From NCBI GenBank assembly GCA_001574975.1, contig KQ965750.1, positions 310,001-374,000 on the forward strand: a stretch of 64,000 bases of DNA, read 5' to 3'. Positions 1-11,198 of this stretch are shown piece by piece (position 1 is the stretch's first letter; every line of letters begins with the position of its first letter). The translations under genes and the position numbers were made by a program. The stretch comes from Gonapodya prolifera JEL478. Taxonomy: Eukaryota > Monoblepharomycota > Monoblepharidomycetes > Monoblepharidales > Gonapodyaceae. Under the pieces are notes generated by a model. It was not told where the DNA came from. It was given only the letters and a program-made list of their open reading frames with translations, and searched no databases.

Positions 1-550
1 TGGTGGGATGGCGTTTTCGACAGACCACCGTGAGGCTGGCGTTGGAAACGTCGAGGTACGTGAGTGAAGTGAGAGAGGAGAGGTTGCCAAGAAATCCAGA
101 CAGACCAGGGTTGGAGCTGAGATCAAGGTACTGCAGCTTGGTCAACTTGTTGATGCCTGGTAACGTTCCGGTCACACCCACACGGCGAAGGTCGAACTTT
201 CGCCATTCGGTCACGTTTGAAATCGCCAGGTTTGAGATCGCACGAGAATAAGCGCTCGCCGGAGACCAGGACACGTTGACGAGGCGCGTCGTTGTTGTCG
301 TTGTTGGTGTGGAGACATTGCCCGACGAGGTGCCGTTGAGATTGCTGCACCCGAAAACGAAAAAGCGTGGACCACCCGACGCAGAGGTATTGGAGGGCGT
401 GCAGCACTGCCCAATCGGCCAATCGGGCTGGAGCCCGGCGAGGAGGAGCACTGTTTCCGAAGGTGCGCAGTCCTCGGCGATGGTGGCAGCGACGGCTGGG
501 TGGGGATAAAGAACGGAGATAAGCGAGAGGAGAATGACGATGGTTCCCAT
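1..550 (-). pseudogene. LRR surface protein, 5' part, cut by window edge; decayed copy A
   Basis: From an ATG at 548-550 the minus strand encodes a signal peptide, a Cys-rich N-terminal cap (PIGQCCTPSNTSAS) and plant-type leucine-rich repeats (TGTLPGINNLTKLQYLDLSS type). It is a close paralogue of the intact gene at 2046-3156, nearly residue for residue. Near base 20-30 this copy carries one extra base relative to the paralogue, so its frame leaves the conserved path just before the window edge. This suggests a pseudogene, though a sequencing error is possible. By family it would be a glycosylated cell-surface protein; the ligand is unknown. The cytoplasmic tail would lie left of the window. 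I see the motifs and the frame difference directly; the surface role is inferred. Confidence 0.6.
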
Positions 551-930
551 TCAATGACTTCGGACGGAGGGAGAAGCCGGATGACCAGCTGTCCACAGAA
601 ACTGAGCTCGCCTACCCGCCTCGCCACGCAGCAGGCCGAAACGTTCTGGAAGTGCGCAAGTGCGGAGGGTAGTTGAGGCTCGGAGCGCAAATAGAAGCCG
701 TGGCCACGCATAGGAACAGACTGTCAGTTTGTGTCTTCGGGGCTGGGGGGAAACTGTTCCATGCGAGAACGAATAACACAGTTCCATGCGAGCACAAATA
801 ACACAGAAAGTTCGTTTCATACAGTGGAATGAGAAGATCTTGCAATTTTCTCTATACTTCATTTCTATCTGTATATACAATTCAACCCGGGATAACAAAA
901 AACAATGTAAAGTCCAATCCAACTCTCCCA

Positions 931-1434
931 TCACACTCTGACATCCCCATTGTTCTGCGAAGCTACTGCGTTCTGCTGGCTTATATCGCCACTGGCTATG
1001 GCAGCCGCGAGAGCTGTGTAGGGCGGCGGTGCATCTGAAAGTGCGACTGGCGTGTACGACGGCACCAGCGCGGTGTTCAAGCTGTTGGCCGCCGCTGTAC
1101 GAGCGGCTAAACGAGCAATCTAAAAGCGGCTGCTTCGCTGCCAGAGACAGAGACACATACCTTGAGCCGGGGCTTCTTGTTCGCGGACACGATTGGCCCG
1201 AAGCGCGCAGCGGGTGACTTTGCACACGACGATGATGGATACGAGAGTCGCAATTAGAATGATGATGAAGGACTGTGGCCCGCCGCCGAAATCCCTCTTC
1301 CAAAGGAACACATGGTGGTGCTCATGGGTGGATTGCTCATGACCGGTCAGTTTCTCGAGCGGCACCGGGGTGGCAAGGATGGGTTCCAAGTGGCAGATGA
1401 GTGTGATGCAGGCGAAGGTGGTAAAAATCTGCAT
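931..1434 (-). CDS. Small single-pass membrane protein with PPPY tail (copy D)
   Basis: Two exons, 1434-1161 and 1094-931, joined across a 66-bp intron (donor GTATGT; the acceptor was chosen because it keeps the frame and matches the paralogue). The product has about 145 residues: a signal peptide (MQIFTTFACITLICHLEP...), a short His-rich ectodomain, one membrane segment (IIILIATLVSIIVV), and a cytoplasmic tail with the block VPSYTPVALSDAPPPYTAL. PPxY is the classical WW-domain ligand used by Nedd4/Rsp5 ligases and arrestin-type adaptors, so the tail probably recruits such a partner; that is inference. It lies just upstream, in transcription order, of LRR copy A and is duplicated at 3555-3995. 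The family was not recognised. Confidence 0.65.
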
Positions 1435-2045
1435 TCAAGGCGGATTCGTTCAGGCTGGCTCTGTGCGTTGCGTGATTGAAAACAGGCAGGCCTTCCCCAG
1501 GACCTCCTCAAGGTGCTAAGGGCACAATAATAACACCTAAGCACACCCCGACATCACCGATAGTCACCAATCCTGAACCCATCGTCGCAAATGCACTTTA
1601 AGTGATGTCATGAGGCAATGAACGACGCACCCCCGCTGGCAGTACAACGGCGACATAATGTAAATGGTGCACGGTGGTGAAACCTGACGTCAACGAGCCT
1701 CCATAGTCGAAACGACAAATGCCCACGGCACAAAGTGGTGCTGGCCATGACCCCCAAAAGTCTTCCCTTTTTAGGGAATAAGAAGATCATGTACATACCT
1801 AATTAAAGTGGCAACCATTGTAATGGATTACCACAAAAGAAGTGAACTTCGTCAGGTACCAGCTTGGGAAAACTGCTTTGACATCACATATCAAATATAC
1901 TGAAGGGTGCTGGGCACACGAAAATTGTAATGGAAGTCGGCGTCACCACGTCATTTCGCCATATGTACATTTCAAAACTCAAAGTCCTATAATATGATAA
2001 CATACAGCCCTCCCTTTCGGTTTTGCTCCTGGTCCACACCGCACG
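1435..2045. other. Intergenic, 611 bp
   Basis: This stretch lies between the small membrane gene and the 3' end of the intact LRR gene. It is AT-rich towards 1750-1980. Short open frames exist on both strands but have no recognisable motifs, and I see nothing to annotate. Confidence 0.5.
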
Positions 2046-3156
2046 CTAAGCAATCGTAGAAGTGTGCGGTCGGGATGTGGCGGGTTGGGTATCAGCGCCA
2101 CTTGCATCAGTCGGTACGGTATTGGTCGCGCAAGGCGCGACGCTAAAGTCTCCCATCGAGTACGGTGGTGGTGCGTCAAGCGGAGAAATTGCTGTGTACG
2201 TCGGCACAAGTTCCACGGCTTCTTGATCGGAGGAGGGACGAGGAGCTGTGGAAGCGGGAATGAGTTTAAAAACAGAACTGAACGCGGAGTAGAAGTGAGG
2301 AATGCTACGTACCGCGAGGGGTTCGTTTGCGCCGCAACATTGCACAGATAAGAAAGTTCGCGACCAAGATCGCCACTAGTCCGACAATAATAAAAACAAG
2401 AGATGAGCCTTTTCCTCCTGAAGAAGATGAAGAGGAGGGGACGGCGGGAGGCGGCGCAGGGTTGAGGAGACCAGTGGGAAAGAAGGAGGATTTTGTTGAA
2501 CTGGGAGCGCAGTCACTCCCACAACACTGCTGTACGGTGCAGATTCTTGGGATAGTTGCATTGGAGCAAGTCAAGAGACGGGTGGCAGAAAGGTTACACA
2601 GTGTGATATTTAGTGGGATGGCGTTTTCGACGGACCCGGTCAGGCTGGTGTTGGAAACGTCGAGGTATGTGAGTGAGGTGAGAGAGGAGAGGTTGCCGAG
2701 GGGTCCAGACAGACCAGGGTTGGAGCTGAGATCAAGGTATTGCAGTTTCGTCAAGTTGTTAATGCCTGGTAAGGTTCCGGTGAGTCCGGCACGGTGAAGG
2801 TCAAGCTTGCGGAGCTCGGTTAGGTTTAATATCACCGGAGCCCGTCCAAGAGAATAAGCGCTCGTTGGAGACCAGGAAACCTCGACGAGGCGCGCTGTTG
2901 TTGTCGGCGTTGCTGTGGAGACATTGCCCGACAAGGTACCGTTGAGAGTGCTGCACCCGAAAACGAAAAAGCGTGGGCTACCCGACGCAGAGGTATTGGA
3001 GGGCGTGCAGCACTGCCCAATCGGCCAATCGGGCTGGAGCCCGGCAAGGAGGAGGACGATTTCCCAAGGTGCGCAGTCGTCGGCGATGGTGGCAGCGATG
3101 GTTGGGCGGGGAACGTAAAGTGATATGAGCGAGAGGAGAATGACAACGAATCGCAT
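2046..3156 (-). CDS. LRR surface protein with transmembrane segment and PPPY tail (copy B)
   Basis: Exon 1 (3156-2313) and exon 2 (2245-2046) flank a 67-bp intron (GTACGT...CCACAG) and give about 347 residues. Order: signal peptide (MRFVVILLSLISLYV), Cys-rich cap with PIGQCCTPSNTSASG, NxS/T glycosylation sites, about three plant-type LRRs (LTGTLPGINNLTKLQYLDLS), a second CC region, a Ser-rich stalk, a membrane segment (SLVFIIVGLVAILVANFLIC), a basic stop-transfer LRRKR, then a tail with LVPTYTAISPLDAPPPYS. The tail resembles that of the small one-pass proteins at 931-1434 and 3555-3995, so this neighbourhood probably shares a WW-type partner. By family the ectodomain would bind a ligand; the ligand is unknown. 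Confidence 0.75.
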
Positions 3157-3554
3157 TCAACGACTCGATTGGTGGCGACGTTCGTGCCGACCCTTAAAAT
3201 ATGGACTGGTCAGAAAGCGACCACAGGACTTCATGAGCCGTAACTGAGCTCGCCACCCACCAATCCTGCCTCTTCGGCACACAGCAGATATCTAGCTGAA
3301 AATTTCTGAAAGTTAAGTGCTCGAATGCGGAGGCACGCGCGCTCTCGCAACTACATATCACCGTTCGTCCCAACAACGAAAGAACGTCGGAATAAATGGA
3401 GTAGAAGGTGAAGATTCTCACAATTATCTATGACCTTTCTATCTGTACATGCAATTCAAGATTGGGATAACAATAATAATGTAAAGTCCAATCCAACTCT
3501 CCATTCACACTAGGCGTCTCTGGCTATTCCATCGTTCTGCGCAGCGACCGTGTT

Positions 3555-3995
3555 CTATTGGCTAACGCCGCCACTGGTTACAGGATCAGCGATGGCTGTG
3601 TAGGGCGGCGGTACGTCAGAAAGTGCCACCGGCGTGTATGTCGGAGCCAGCGCCGTGTTTGAGCTGTTGATCGCCACTGTACGAGCGGCTAAACGGAGAG
3701 TTTAGAAGTGGTCCATTGCTGGCAGAGACAGTGACGGACACGAACCGTAGTCGGCTGCGGCGAGCGAAGGGGCAGCTCTTGCACGATAGATGCAACGGAG
3801 AATCAGCAACAGGGCAAACACGGAGCCGAGAGCAGCGACCCAGATGACAATTAAGGGGGGTGGGCCGCTGAGATCCCTCTTTGAAAGAGATACGTGGTGG
3901 CGCTCGTTGTCGTAACCCGAAGGCAAGGGCGTGGCGAGGATGGGTTAGAGGAGGCAGATGAGTGCGATGGAGATGGAGGTAATAGTAATCTGCAT
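3555..3995 (-). pseudogene. Small single-pass PPPY-tail protein, copy C, with early stop
   Basis: This is a paralogue of 931-1434: the same MQI start, one membrane segment (LIVIWVAALGSVFALLLIL), one intron at the same place, and a tail APTYTPVALSDVPPPYTAI. In the signal peptide the codon matching Glu in the sister copy is a TAA at 3945-3947, so translation from the natural ATG would stop after 16 residues. A downstream non-ATG or alternative start would lose the signal peptide. The rest of the frame is open and conserved, so the disruption looks recent. It forms the right half of a duplicated two-gene unit with LRR copy B. Confidence 0.6.
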
Positions 3996-4609
3996 CCAAG
4001 ATGAATCTTAATCTTCGTCCACAGGTCACACAAAGCCAGGGTCCTCAATCAACTCAGGGCGCAGCAACATGAGTTAACTGAGTAGCGCAGCTGTGCCCTC
4101 TTTAGTCCCAATTTTGCGTTGTGAGCTATATCAAATATCCTGTTGTGCCCGAAAAGCAGTACCGAAATTGAAACCGCAGCAGACACACAAATATCGATAT
4201 TATTGCTAGAGCAAGTAAATGACGACGCACAAATCTATGACAGCATTATGAAGGGAAGGTTGAAGTGAACATTAGCGTTCGCAAAATTGTTCGGCTGAAG
4301 TTTACGCGCATCAAGTACACGACGTGGGGGTCGCTAAACCTTAAAGCAACACTCTTGTGGGTGTGCATCGACACTTACCAGACGCGCGACTGGGAAATAC
4401 CGTGGGCGACGACCGAAAGGAGACCGATTCATCCTGGGGGTGTTTGCGACGGACGACATTCCTGAATGTGGGACTCAGCGCCTTTTCTCGCGCTGCGCCT
4501 TGTCACCCCGCTTTAGTTCGGCCTGACCGCCGTCCGCATGACTCCTAGCAGCTCCCGAGCTCCAATTCAACCTCCCCCGGGATCCGGCCCTTTGACACCC
4601 TCTTAAGCG
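3996..4609. other. Divergent intergenic region, 614 bp
   Basis: This stretch separates the minus-strand duplicated cluster from the plus-strand CARMIL gene, so both promoters should lie here. The part around 4100-4300 is AT-rich and 4480-4609 is GC-rich. No gene or clear motif was recognised. Confidence 0.4.
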
Positions 4610-7600
4610 ATGGCCGAACCACCGCGCCGCTCGTCGCTTGCCGACGGGAGGAAGATTGTGTTTGAGACGAGCGCAGGAGTGGCAGAGGATGTGGGCGGGC
4701 GGGGCAAACCTGGGAGGCAGGAGGACGCGATCGTGGTACGTGTTTGTTGCGAGGGGTGACTTGTGGTGGTCAAGAGAGGAACTCTGAGGACGAATGTGCC
4801 CGCATGACTGGCGCAAATGATTGTGGAGGACTTTTTTTTGCCCCTGTCGACGTAAGGTAGAGGAGCTTCCTTGTTCCCGGGGGAGGTGGTGAAGACGCGC
4901 TTTGGAGTAGCGCCTACCCGGTGGAAAGCTCCAAATCACTCTCAAATGTCAAAATTGACACTGGTTCGAGAGACGGTGCTTCACGGTCGGACCACCGGAC
5001 ATGATACCCTGCCAAGGTCACACTACCAGGACTCTCAATATCACAGTTTGTCCATGAGAGCCGCCCCGTACTGGCAATCCTCTTGAAAGTCACGTTGAGC
5101 AAAACGCGGAGACGCTGGCTGTGCCCGATGGTGCGCGCCTTGTCCACATCGGATGGAAACTGACATGTCTTTGCCCCCTCCGACATAGACCGTCACTGAA
5201 CACTCGCTCGTCATCACAAAAGCTGACGGCAAGGTATTTTCCTCGCGCCTACCTGACTCTCAATCTTCCACGTCAACATATCACGCCTTCGCTCACACCC
5301 TTGCAGCCGACTACTCTTCACCTCCGCTCACTCTCTCACCTCCACTCCCCCACCCCGACCCTCCTCATCCTCCGCACCGTGTCGGGTACCGCGTACCACC
5401 TAGCCACGTCCCAGGTGGACGAGATCGTTGCTCACATACGGGGGAGGCTTGCGGGCGACTTCCCCGGAATGTTTGGAGCCGACGGCGAAGGGGGAAGTTT
5501 GGAAGTTAGTGGAATAGGGCCAGAAAGGTGCGTGCGTGGGTGTGCGGCGGAAATCAGGGGATGGTTGTTGGATAGCAGAGAAATGCTTTGATCAAAGGAA
5601 GCAGTCGAATGCATATGGTCGCACTTCCTTACTCTTAACTCTCTTGTTTTCGTTCAACACATCGCCTCTTCTTTTTGACTCCCTAGACTGGCTCTTCTGC
5701 ACACACTATACCCCGACCTATCCCGCCGTGACCCTGGCCCCGGTGGGGGTATCGTGCGGTCGTACGAGTCCATGTGCGGTGCGTACGAAACCGGAGCCGG
5801 AGCTTCTCGCGGGATCTCATGCTGACTTCCCCCAACCTCCCCCCTCTGCTCCGCCCCCAGAATACTGCCAACTCCCCCCGACACCTCCCACACTCCACCT
5901 CCTGCACCACCAAACGCGCTCCTCACCTGACGCGCTCCGCCCACCCGTGCTCAACCTGGCAGACCACCCGGACGCCGCCCTTCCGCTCGCGCTGGCCGTG
6001 GCATACAACGGGTGGTTCGCCGGTTTGGAGGTTGAAGGGCCCACTGGGAGGGAGGTCGCCGAGGCCGTAGGCGGTTGGGCGGAGGGGGGAGGCGTGGCGG
6101 AGTCGCTGGTGAGTGGTATAATTAAGCAGTCAGAAGCCGTAATGTTGCCTCATGCTGACGTACGTTCTCTGCAAATTTCGCCCAATACTGTCCCTCCTAG
6201 TCCCTCCACTCTACGTCGCTGCCCCCTCTGTTCCACGCATCCTTGTTTGGCTCTCTCGCTTCTAACCCCGACTTGGTCATCCGGCGCACCCGCCTCCTCA
6301 ACGAGACCCTTGACGAGCGGGCCGTGGGGTCCGTCGCGGTTTGGCTTCAGACTCATCCAGCCGGAGTTGTTGAGGTGGAAATCGAGGCGGAGGGCGGCAA
6401 GAGAGGTACGAGCGGATTTGCGATAGGAGTTCGTTGAGGCTCAAGGGCTGAGCTCTCCATCGACAACTACAGGCCTCAGTCCACTCCTACCCGCCATTGC
6501 TTCCTCGCCTCCCCACCGCGCTTTTCTTCGTTCTGTCCGGTTGCGCCACCCATCGTTTCTTGTCGTGCCTCCGCCCTCAGACGCCGCTACGGCGTCACTT
6601 GCGTCGTTGCTTGCAGTCCCTTGGCCCGTCCTGAGGGTGCTGGAGCTAAGAGGCGTGGGATTGTGGTTGGACACAGTCGGAGAGGCACTTGCTGGTGCTA
6701 CGGGCGGGTTGGAGGTTGTAAGATTTAGTGGGAACGGGTGGAGGAAGAAAGGGGGCGAAGCTGGTTGGGTGAGTCCGGCACAGTGCGCAAGGTTGCACCA
6801 ACCTCGACGATGCTTAAATTATTTCCAACTGCAGACCTCCTTCGTTTCTTGCGCATCCCGCTTGCGAACACTCGACCTATCTTCAACCGGGATCCCCACC
6901 AGCTACCTCGCGGCGGTGCTCGAGGGTCTTCAACGCCGACAAGCCCCGGCTATGGAAGTTGAACTTGACTTGGAAGCGAATAGAATGGATGCAGAGGTTT
7001 GTAAAAAGCCCCGCATCTATTGAGACCAGACCGAACTGCAAACCCCAACCCAATTTTAAGCATGCGGAACTCCTTCGCGCTCACATACCCCGCCTACCCC
7101 CACTCCGACTCCTTCGTCTATCCCGCAATGACTTTGGATCCGATGCCAGTCTTCTCCCCATCCTGCTTGCGCTACGCTCCGCCCGTGGAATCACTCGCAT
7201 CGACCTCGCCGAGTGCCTCACTAGCCAGCCTCCTGAGGGGAGGCAGATTCGTGTCGTTATAAGAGAAATGGCTGGCGTCATAACGGAGGGAAGGTCTGAA
7301 GTGTCCGTCGGTGGAAACAGGCTGGGGCTCGGTGAAGTGGCAGTTCTTTTTGGTGAGGTTTGCTCGGCTCTGGCAAAATGGTGCGAAATTGTTCTTATTA
7401 ATGTATCTCCACTCCAGCCGCGCTTTCCTCCAGCTCCACTCTCCGTCGTCTGGACCTTTCCGGATTGGATCTCTCCTCTGACTCTGCCAGTGCGGCGCTG
7501 GGAGTACTAGTTCGGACGGCACATAAGTTGAGCGAACTTATTCTGGAAGGGACAGGGATAGGACTTAGCGGATGGTGCAATCTGGCTAGGGCGATAGAGG

Positions 7601-10600
7601 AGTGAGCGCCCTATCGGCTTGATATTAAAGTCACTCGTAATTTTCACTCGTTTCGAAGGCGCACGTCGCTTGTTTCTTTGCCCCTTCCTCATGGTGACAT
7701 TGCATCACTCCATCATGCGATCGCGAAATCTGCTGGACCGGCGGCGGCTCCGCTTCTGCGGCGGCTTTCTCAAGCGTTGTCCACTGTGGATGAATCAATT
7801 GCTCGCAACAGGTCGAAGAATCCAGCTCCAACTTCCGTTTTTCCGTCCAGTGCGGAACCAGATATTGCTTTTGGATTGGCGATTGCCCGCAAAGCAGATG
7901 CCGCACGGAACTCTGGAGCTCCCCCTGCAGATGTGGACGTGTTTATCCAGCGGGCAAACAAAGTTTGGGAGCGTGGCACATCTTTAGTGGCTAAGGGAAC
8001 TCCGAGATTGGAACAAGGAGCGACGTTGCATGGAGCCATACTGGGATGGCTGCAAACAAGTTTGGACAGTCTCCGTCAAACAGGTCTTGTAACAGTTGTT
8101 CCCGATGTCGACAAGTTGCAAGCTGCGACCGCAGAGGTCTTGGTGCCGAGCGCGAAGAATTTCGCCGACCTTGACCTGAAGCAAGTATTGGAATGGGCCT
8201 GGGCGAGGGTAACCTTACTCGTCATGGAAAAGCCGCTTAGAGACCTCACGTCTGTGATTAAGCCTCGGCAGTCAGCCGCTGAAGGTTTACTACCCGGACA
8301 AATGACACATGTCGCACCCACCCGGGAAGGCGATCATGCCTCACCATCAGGACTTGCGGAACGACCGAGTCCCCCACCTGTTGCCCCTCGGCCTACTGCT
8401 GAACACTCACCCGACCATGGCAATGGTATGAGTGGATCACATGGAAAGCTGGTGGACGAGGATGAAGACGCAGGAGGGAAAAAGAAAAAAGGATTGAAGT
8501 CATTTGTTGGCACGGTAAGTGGAATACCTATTTGTAATTATGATGTCTGAGATCACACCCCTGCACATCCAGATATTCGGTGGGAAGAAGAAATCTGGCA
8601 AGAATGATTCACAGTCTGTTGGACCATCCAATGAAAATATCAGCAACCTCCCTGAACTACAACATAAATCTACATCTCCAGACGCCAGTCCTCCACGCAT
8701 CGCGCCTGATGCACCGCCACGCAAGTCGGTCACGATAGTTGATGCAACTCGAGCGCACGACCCAGAGGCATTCACTTCGGAAAGACCCTCGATAGAACAC
8801 CATGCTTCGCCACCCCCACTTGCGGAACGACCCCCCGTGCCATCCCGCGCGCCTGTCACAGAGCGATCTCCTTCATCTCGGTCCAACCCGCGAGCGTCTG
8901 TGTCGCTTTCCGAGCGGCCACTGTCAGCTATGGACGCTGATGGTGGAGAGTCCGTTAGGGCGTCGAGCGACTTCGGCGCTTCGGGTGCCGAAGGGATTGC
9001 TACGTTGTCAAGGACTTCATTGGAGCTTGTATCGGACGGAGAAAGTACTCCATCGAGATCCCGGAAAGTGCTTCCAAGTATGGCGATGTCTGCTTTAGTG
9101 AGTGATTGTAGGCGATAGTTTTGGAATTTTTACCCTAACTGTGCCGTTTCTAACAGGCGGGAGTGATGATGCAAGGTGCAATAAAGCGGAACTCATTGGA
9201 ACTCGCAGCTGCGCCACCACCACATCTCGCTTCAGAAGAAATGCCGACGAGTCCCGCTCGGTCATCAATTTCTCTTTCCCGCGATTTCGTGGCCCCCCAG
9301 CCTGAGTCACCGCACAGAGGATCGCAGCCGCAGCTGCCCAGCTCGCCGCCACTCGGACCGGCTCCAACCCCACCCGCCCGAGCAAGTCCTCCCGTTGCCC
9401 CGCCTCGAACTGCAGCCACTCATGTGGCAAGTGATGCTCCCCAAGTTCCTATGTCGAGCTCAGATAGAAATTCTGTGGTTTCTGGGTTCGGGGAAGAAAT
9501 GGCAGCTCTTTTGGAAGACGCATCTTCTGCCTCTCACTCTTTATCCACAACCGCGCCACTTGTCGCTACACTGCCTCAGCGCCAGAGCGTTGTCGCTGCA
9601 TCGGACGATCATGTTGACGCACAAACGGACTCTGCCCACGAGGAAGCTACCGCACCTGTTGTGCTTCCCAAAAAGAAAATGCCCGTCGGTGCCATCAATA
9701 TCTTTGGATTTGCTCCCCCGATGCCGGGTGCCGGACGGCCCCGACCACCACCCCGTGCCACGTCACACGATGAGGACCTGGAGGGATCGGAAGAACAAAC
9801 GATTTCGCCGCCCCAAGATGATGACGAGGATCCCGCTGAGCGAGCGCAAAGGGAGAAAGCGGAGCGAGCACGGGAGGAAATGGTGCAAAGGGCCATGAGG
9901 GGCTCAGCTGAGAATCTGAGGCGGCCAGCGCCTCCTCCAATTGTTCCCAGGCGGGAACAGAGGGACATCGCGGTTCCGGAGAAGCCGGATGCTCGGCCCT
10001 CAGAAGTAAGCGGGCTTTCTCCCATAACGTTGTACCGATGTTGTAACGCAGTGTCTTCAGGCGTCGCCTGCACCCCGGCACCCACCAGTCCCGCCGAAGC
10101 CGAAAGTCCCGCCGAAACCTCCCGCTAGAGCAACTGTAAGTAACTTGTCCACCACGGACAATGCGTGTCTTGCATTGTCTCGTGCGCTCTTAATCCATGC
10201 GTGACATCCCACCTTTCAGCCATCCGCGGAATCTTCTGAGCATTCTACCCTGGCTCCGCGTTCATCTGACGCCTCGGAAGCTCCCGATGTCCACGAATCC
10301 GTTTCTTCCCCTGTCTCCTCCCCGATTCAAGAGGAAGCTCCGCGACTCGACGATGCTCGACCAAAGGCCGTTCTGGCGCGGCGACCAACGGCCCCAAGTA
10401 ATCCTGGGGGGAGCGCGTTTTCGGGAAGCGACGATCGCGCGGTGGAGAAAGTACGAGCATGTTTGGGGGAGAGGTCGTTGATGTGTTGTATTGACCGCAA
10501 TGTGGACATTAGAATGCGATTGAGTGGCTCAACATCCATCAAACCATTGTTGAGGTCACTGCGGGTGATCTCCACGGGTCGCTCAAGGACGGAATTGTCT

Positions 10601-10958
10601 TGATTAATGCCTTGGAGGTATGTCTCGCATAACCTCTGCACATCCAGCAATTCTAGGGCAACTGAATCGTTTGGATCGCAGCACGCATCTGGAGAGTCAG
10701 CTGGGAAGTACAACAAGCGAGCCATGCTTCCAGCACACAAGTTCGATAACCTCCAAGTTGCCATCAACTTTATGGGGAAGCTTGGGGTGCACCTCGGCGG
10801 AAGGGTGCAACCCATGGGTATGTTTTGGATTTGTTGTGAGTTCACAGACTTTTATGCTGAACCCCCACCCAATTTACACGACAGATATCATAAACGAGGA
10901 CAAGCAAAAGATACTCGTATTATTTGTAGCAATCTTGAAGCGGTTCCCGCTATCGTAG
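4610..10958 (+). CDS. CARMIL: CARMIL-family actin capping regulator with C-terminal calponin-homology domain
   Basis: Eighteen exons join in frame to about 1,576 residues: 4610-4735, 5189-5233, 5307-5527, 5687-5778, 5861-6108, 6201-6405, 6473-6768, 6835-6996, 7061-7352, 7418-7601, 7659-8514, 8573-9097, 9157-10005, 10052-10135, 10220-10450, 10513-10617, 10682-10817, 10885-10958. Residues 1-160 form the CARMIL PH-like domain and linker (HSLVITKADGK; QVDEIVAHIRG; PERLALLHTLYPDLSRRDPG). The LRR solenoid follows (VLNLADH...YNGWFAGL; LRTLDLSSTGI; LRRLDLSGLDL), then a helical domain and a long Pro-rich tail with SH3-type PPVPPKPKVPPKPP. RPKAVLARRP fits the RPKx6P core of the capping-protein-interaction motif, though the upstream L/H/T positions differ. 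The last ~110 residues are a CH domain (NAIEWLNIHQTIVEV; LKDGIVLINALE; HKFDNLQVAINFMGKLGV). CARMILs uncap actin filaments at membranes; adding a CH domain would give a second actin or microtubule contact (inference). Confidence 0.85.
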
Positions 10959-11198
10959 AGTGTATTGAAAGATTATTCGTTATTACTGTGATTGATCTGT
11001 TTTTTTGTCCCGTTCAGTGCTCGCGAAGCTGTGGACATAGACCGGAACTAATTTTCCAAACTCAAAGCGACAGAGCTGCGATCGCACGCATTGACGAACT
11101 CTCTCTGGTTTCTGTGGCTGAGTGCCGTCCGATCCGACGAATCCGCGCCAGATCGACGTCTATCGGTGCAACCTGTCGGACACTTGGGCTCCTGTGAA

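Larger units (their letters stand above)
1..4000 (-). repeat. Tandem segmental duplication of an LRR + PPPY two-gene unit
   Basis: The block 1 to about 1440 (LRR copy A plus copy D) and the block about 2590-4000 (LRR copy B plus copy C) align in the same order and strand. The similarity includes non-coding spacers: both have the stretch around AATGTAAAGTCCAATCCAAC (near 903 and 3478) and the spacer containing ACTGAGCTCGCC (near 600 and 3243). Similarity in spacers as well as exons points to DNA-level tandem duplication, not retained ancient paralogy. Confidence 0.75.

Noticed and set aside
4914-5186. Antisense frame in CARMIL intron 1 as a real gene
   Set aside because: No recognisable motif, no splice support, and the interval is explained as an intron between two phase-0 PH-domain exons.
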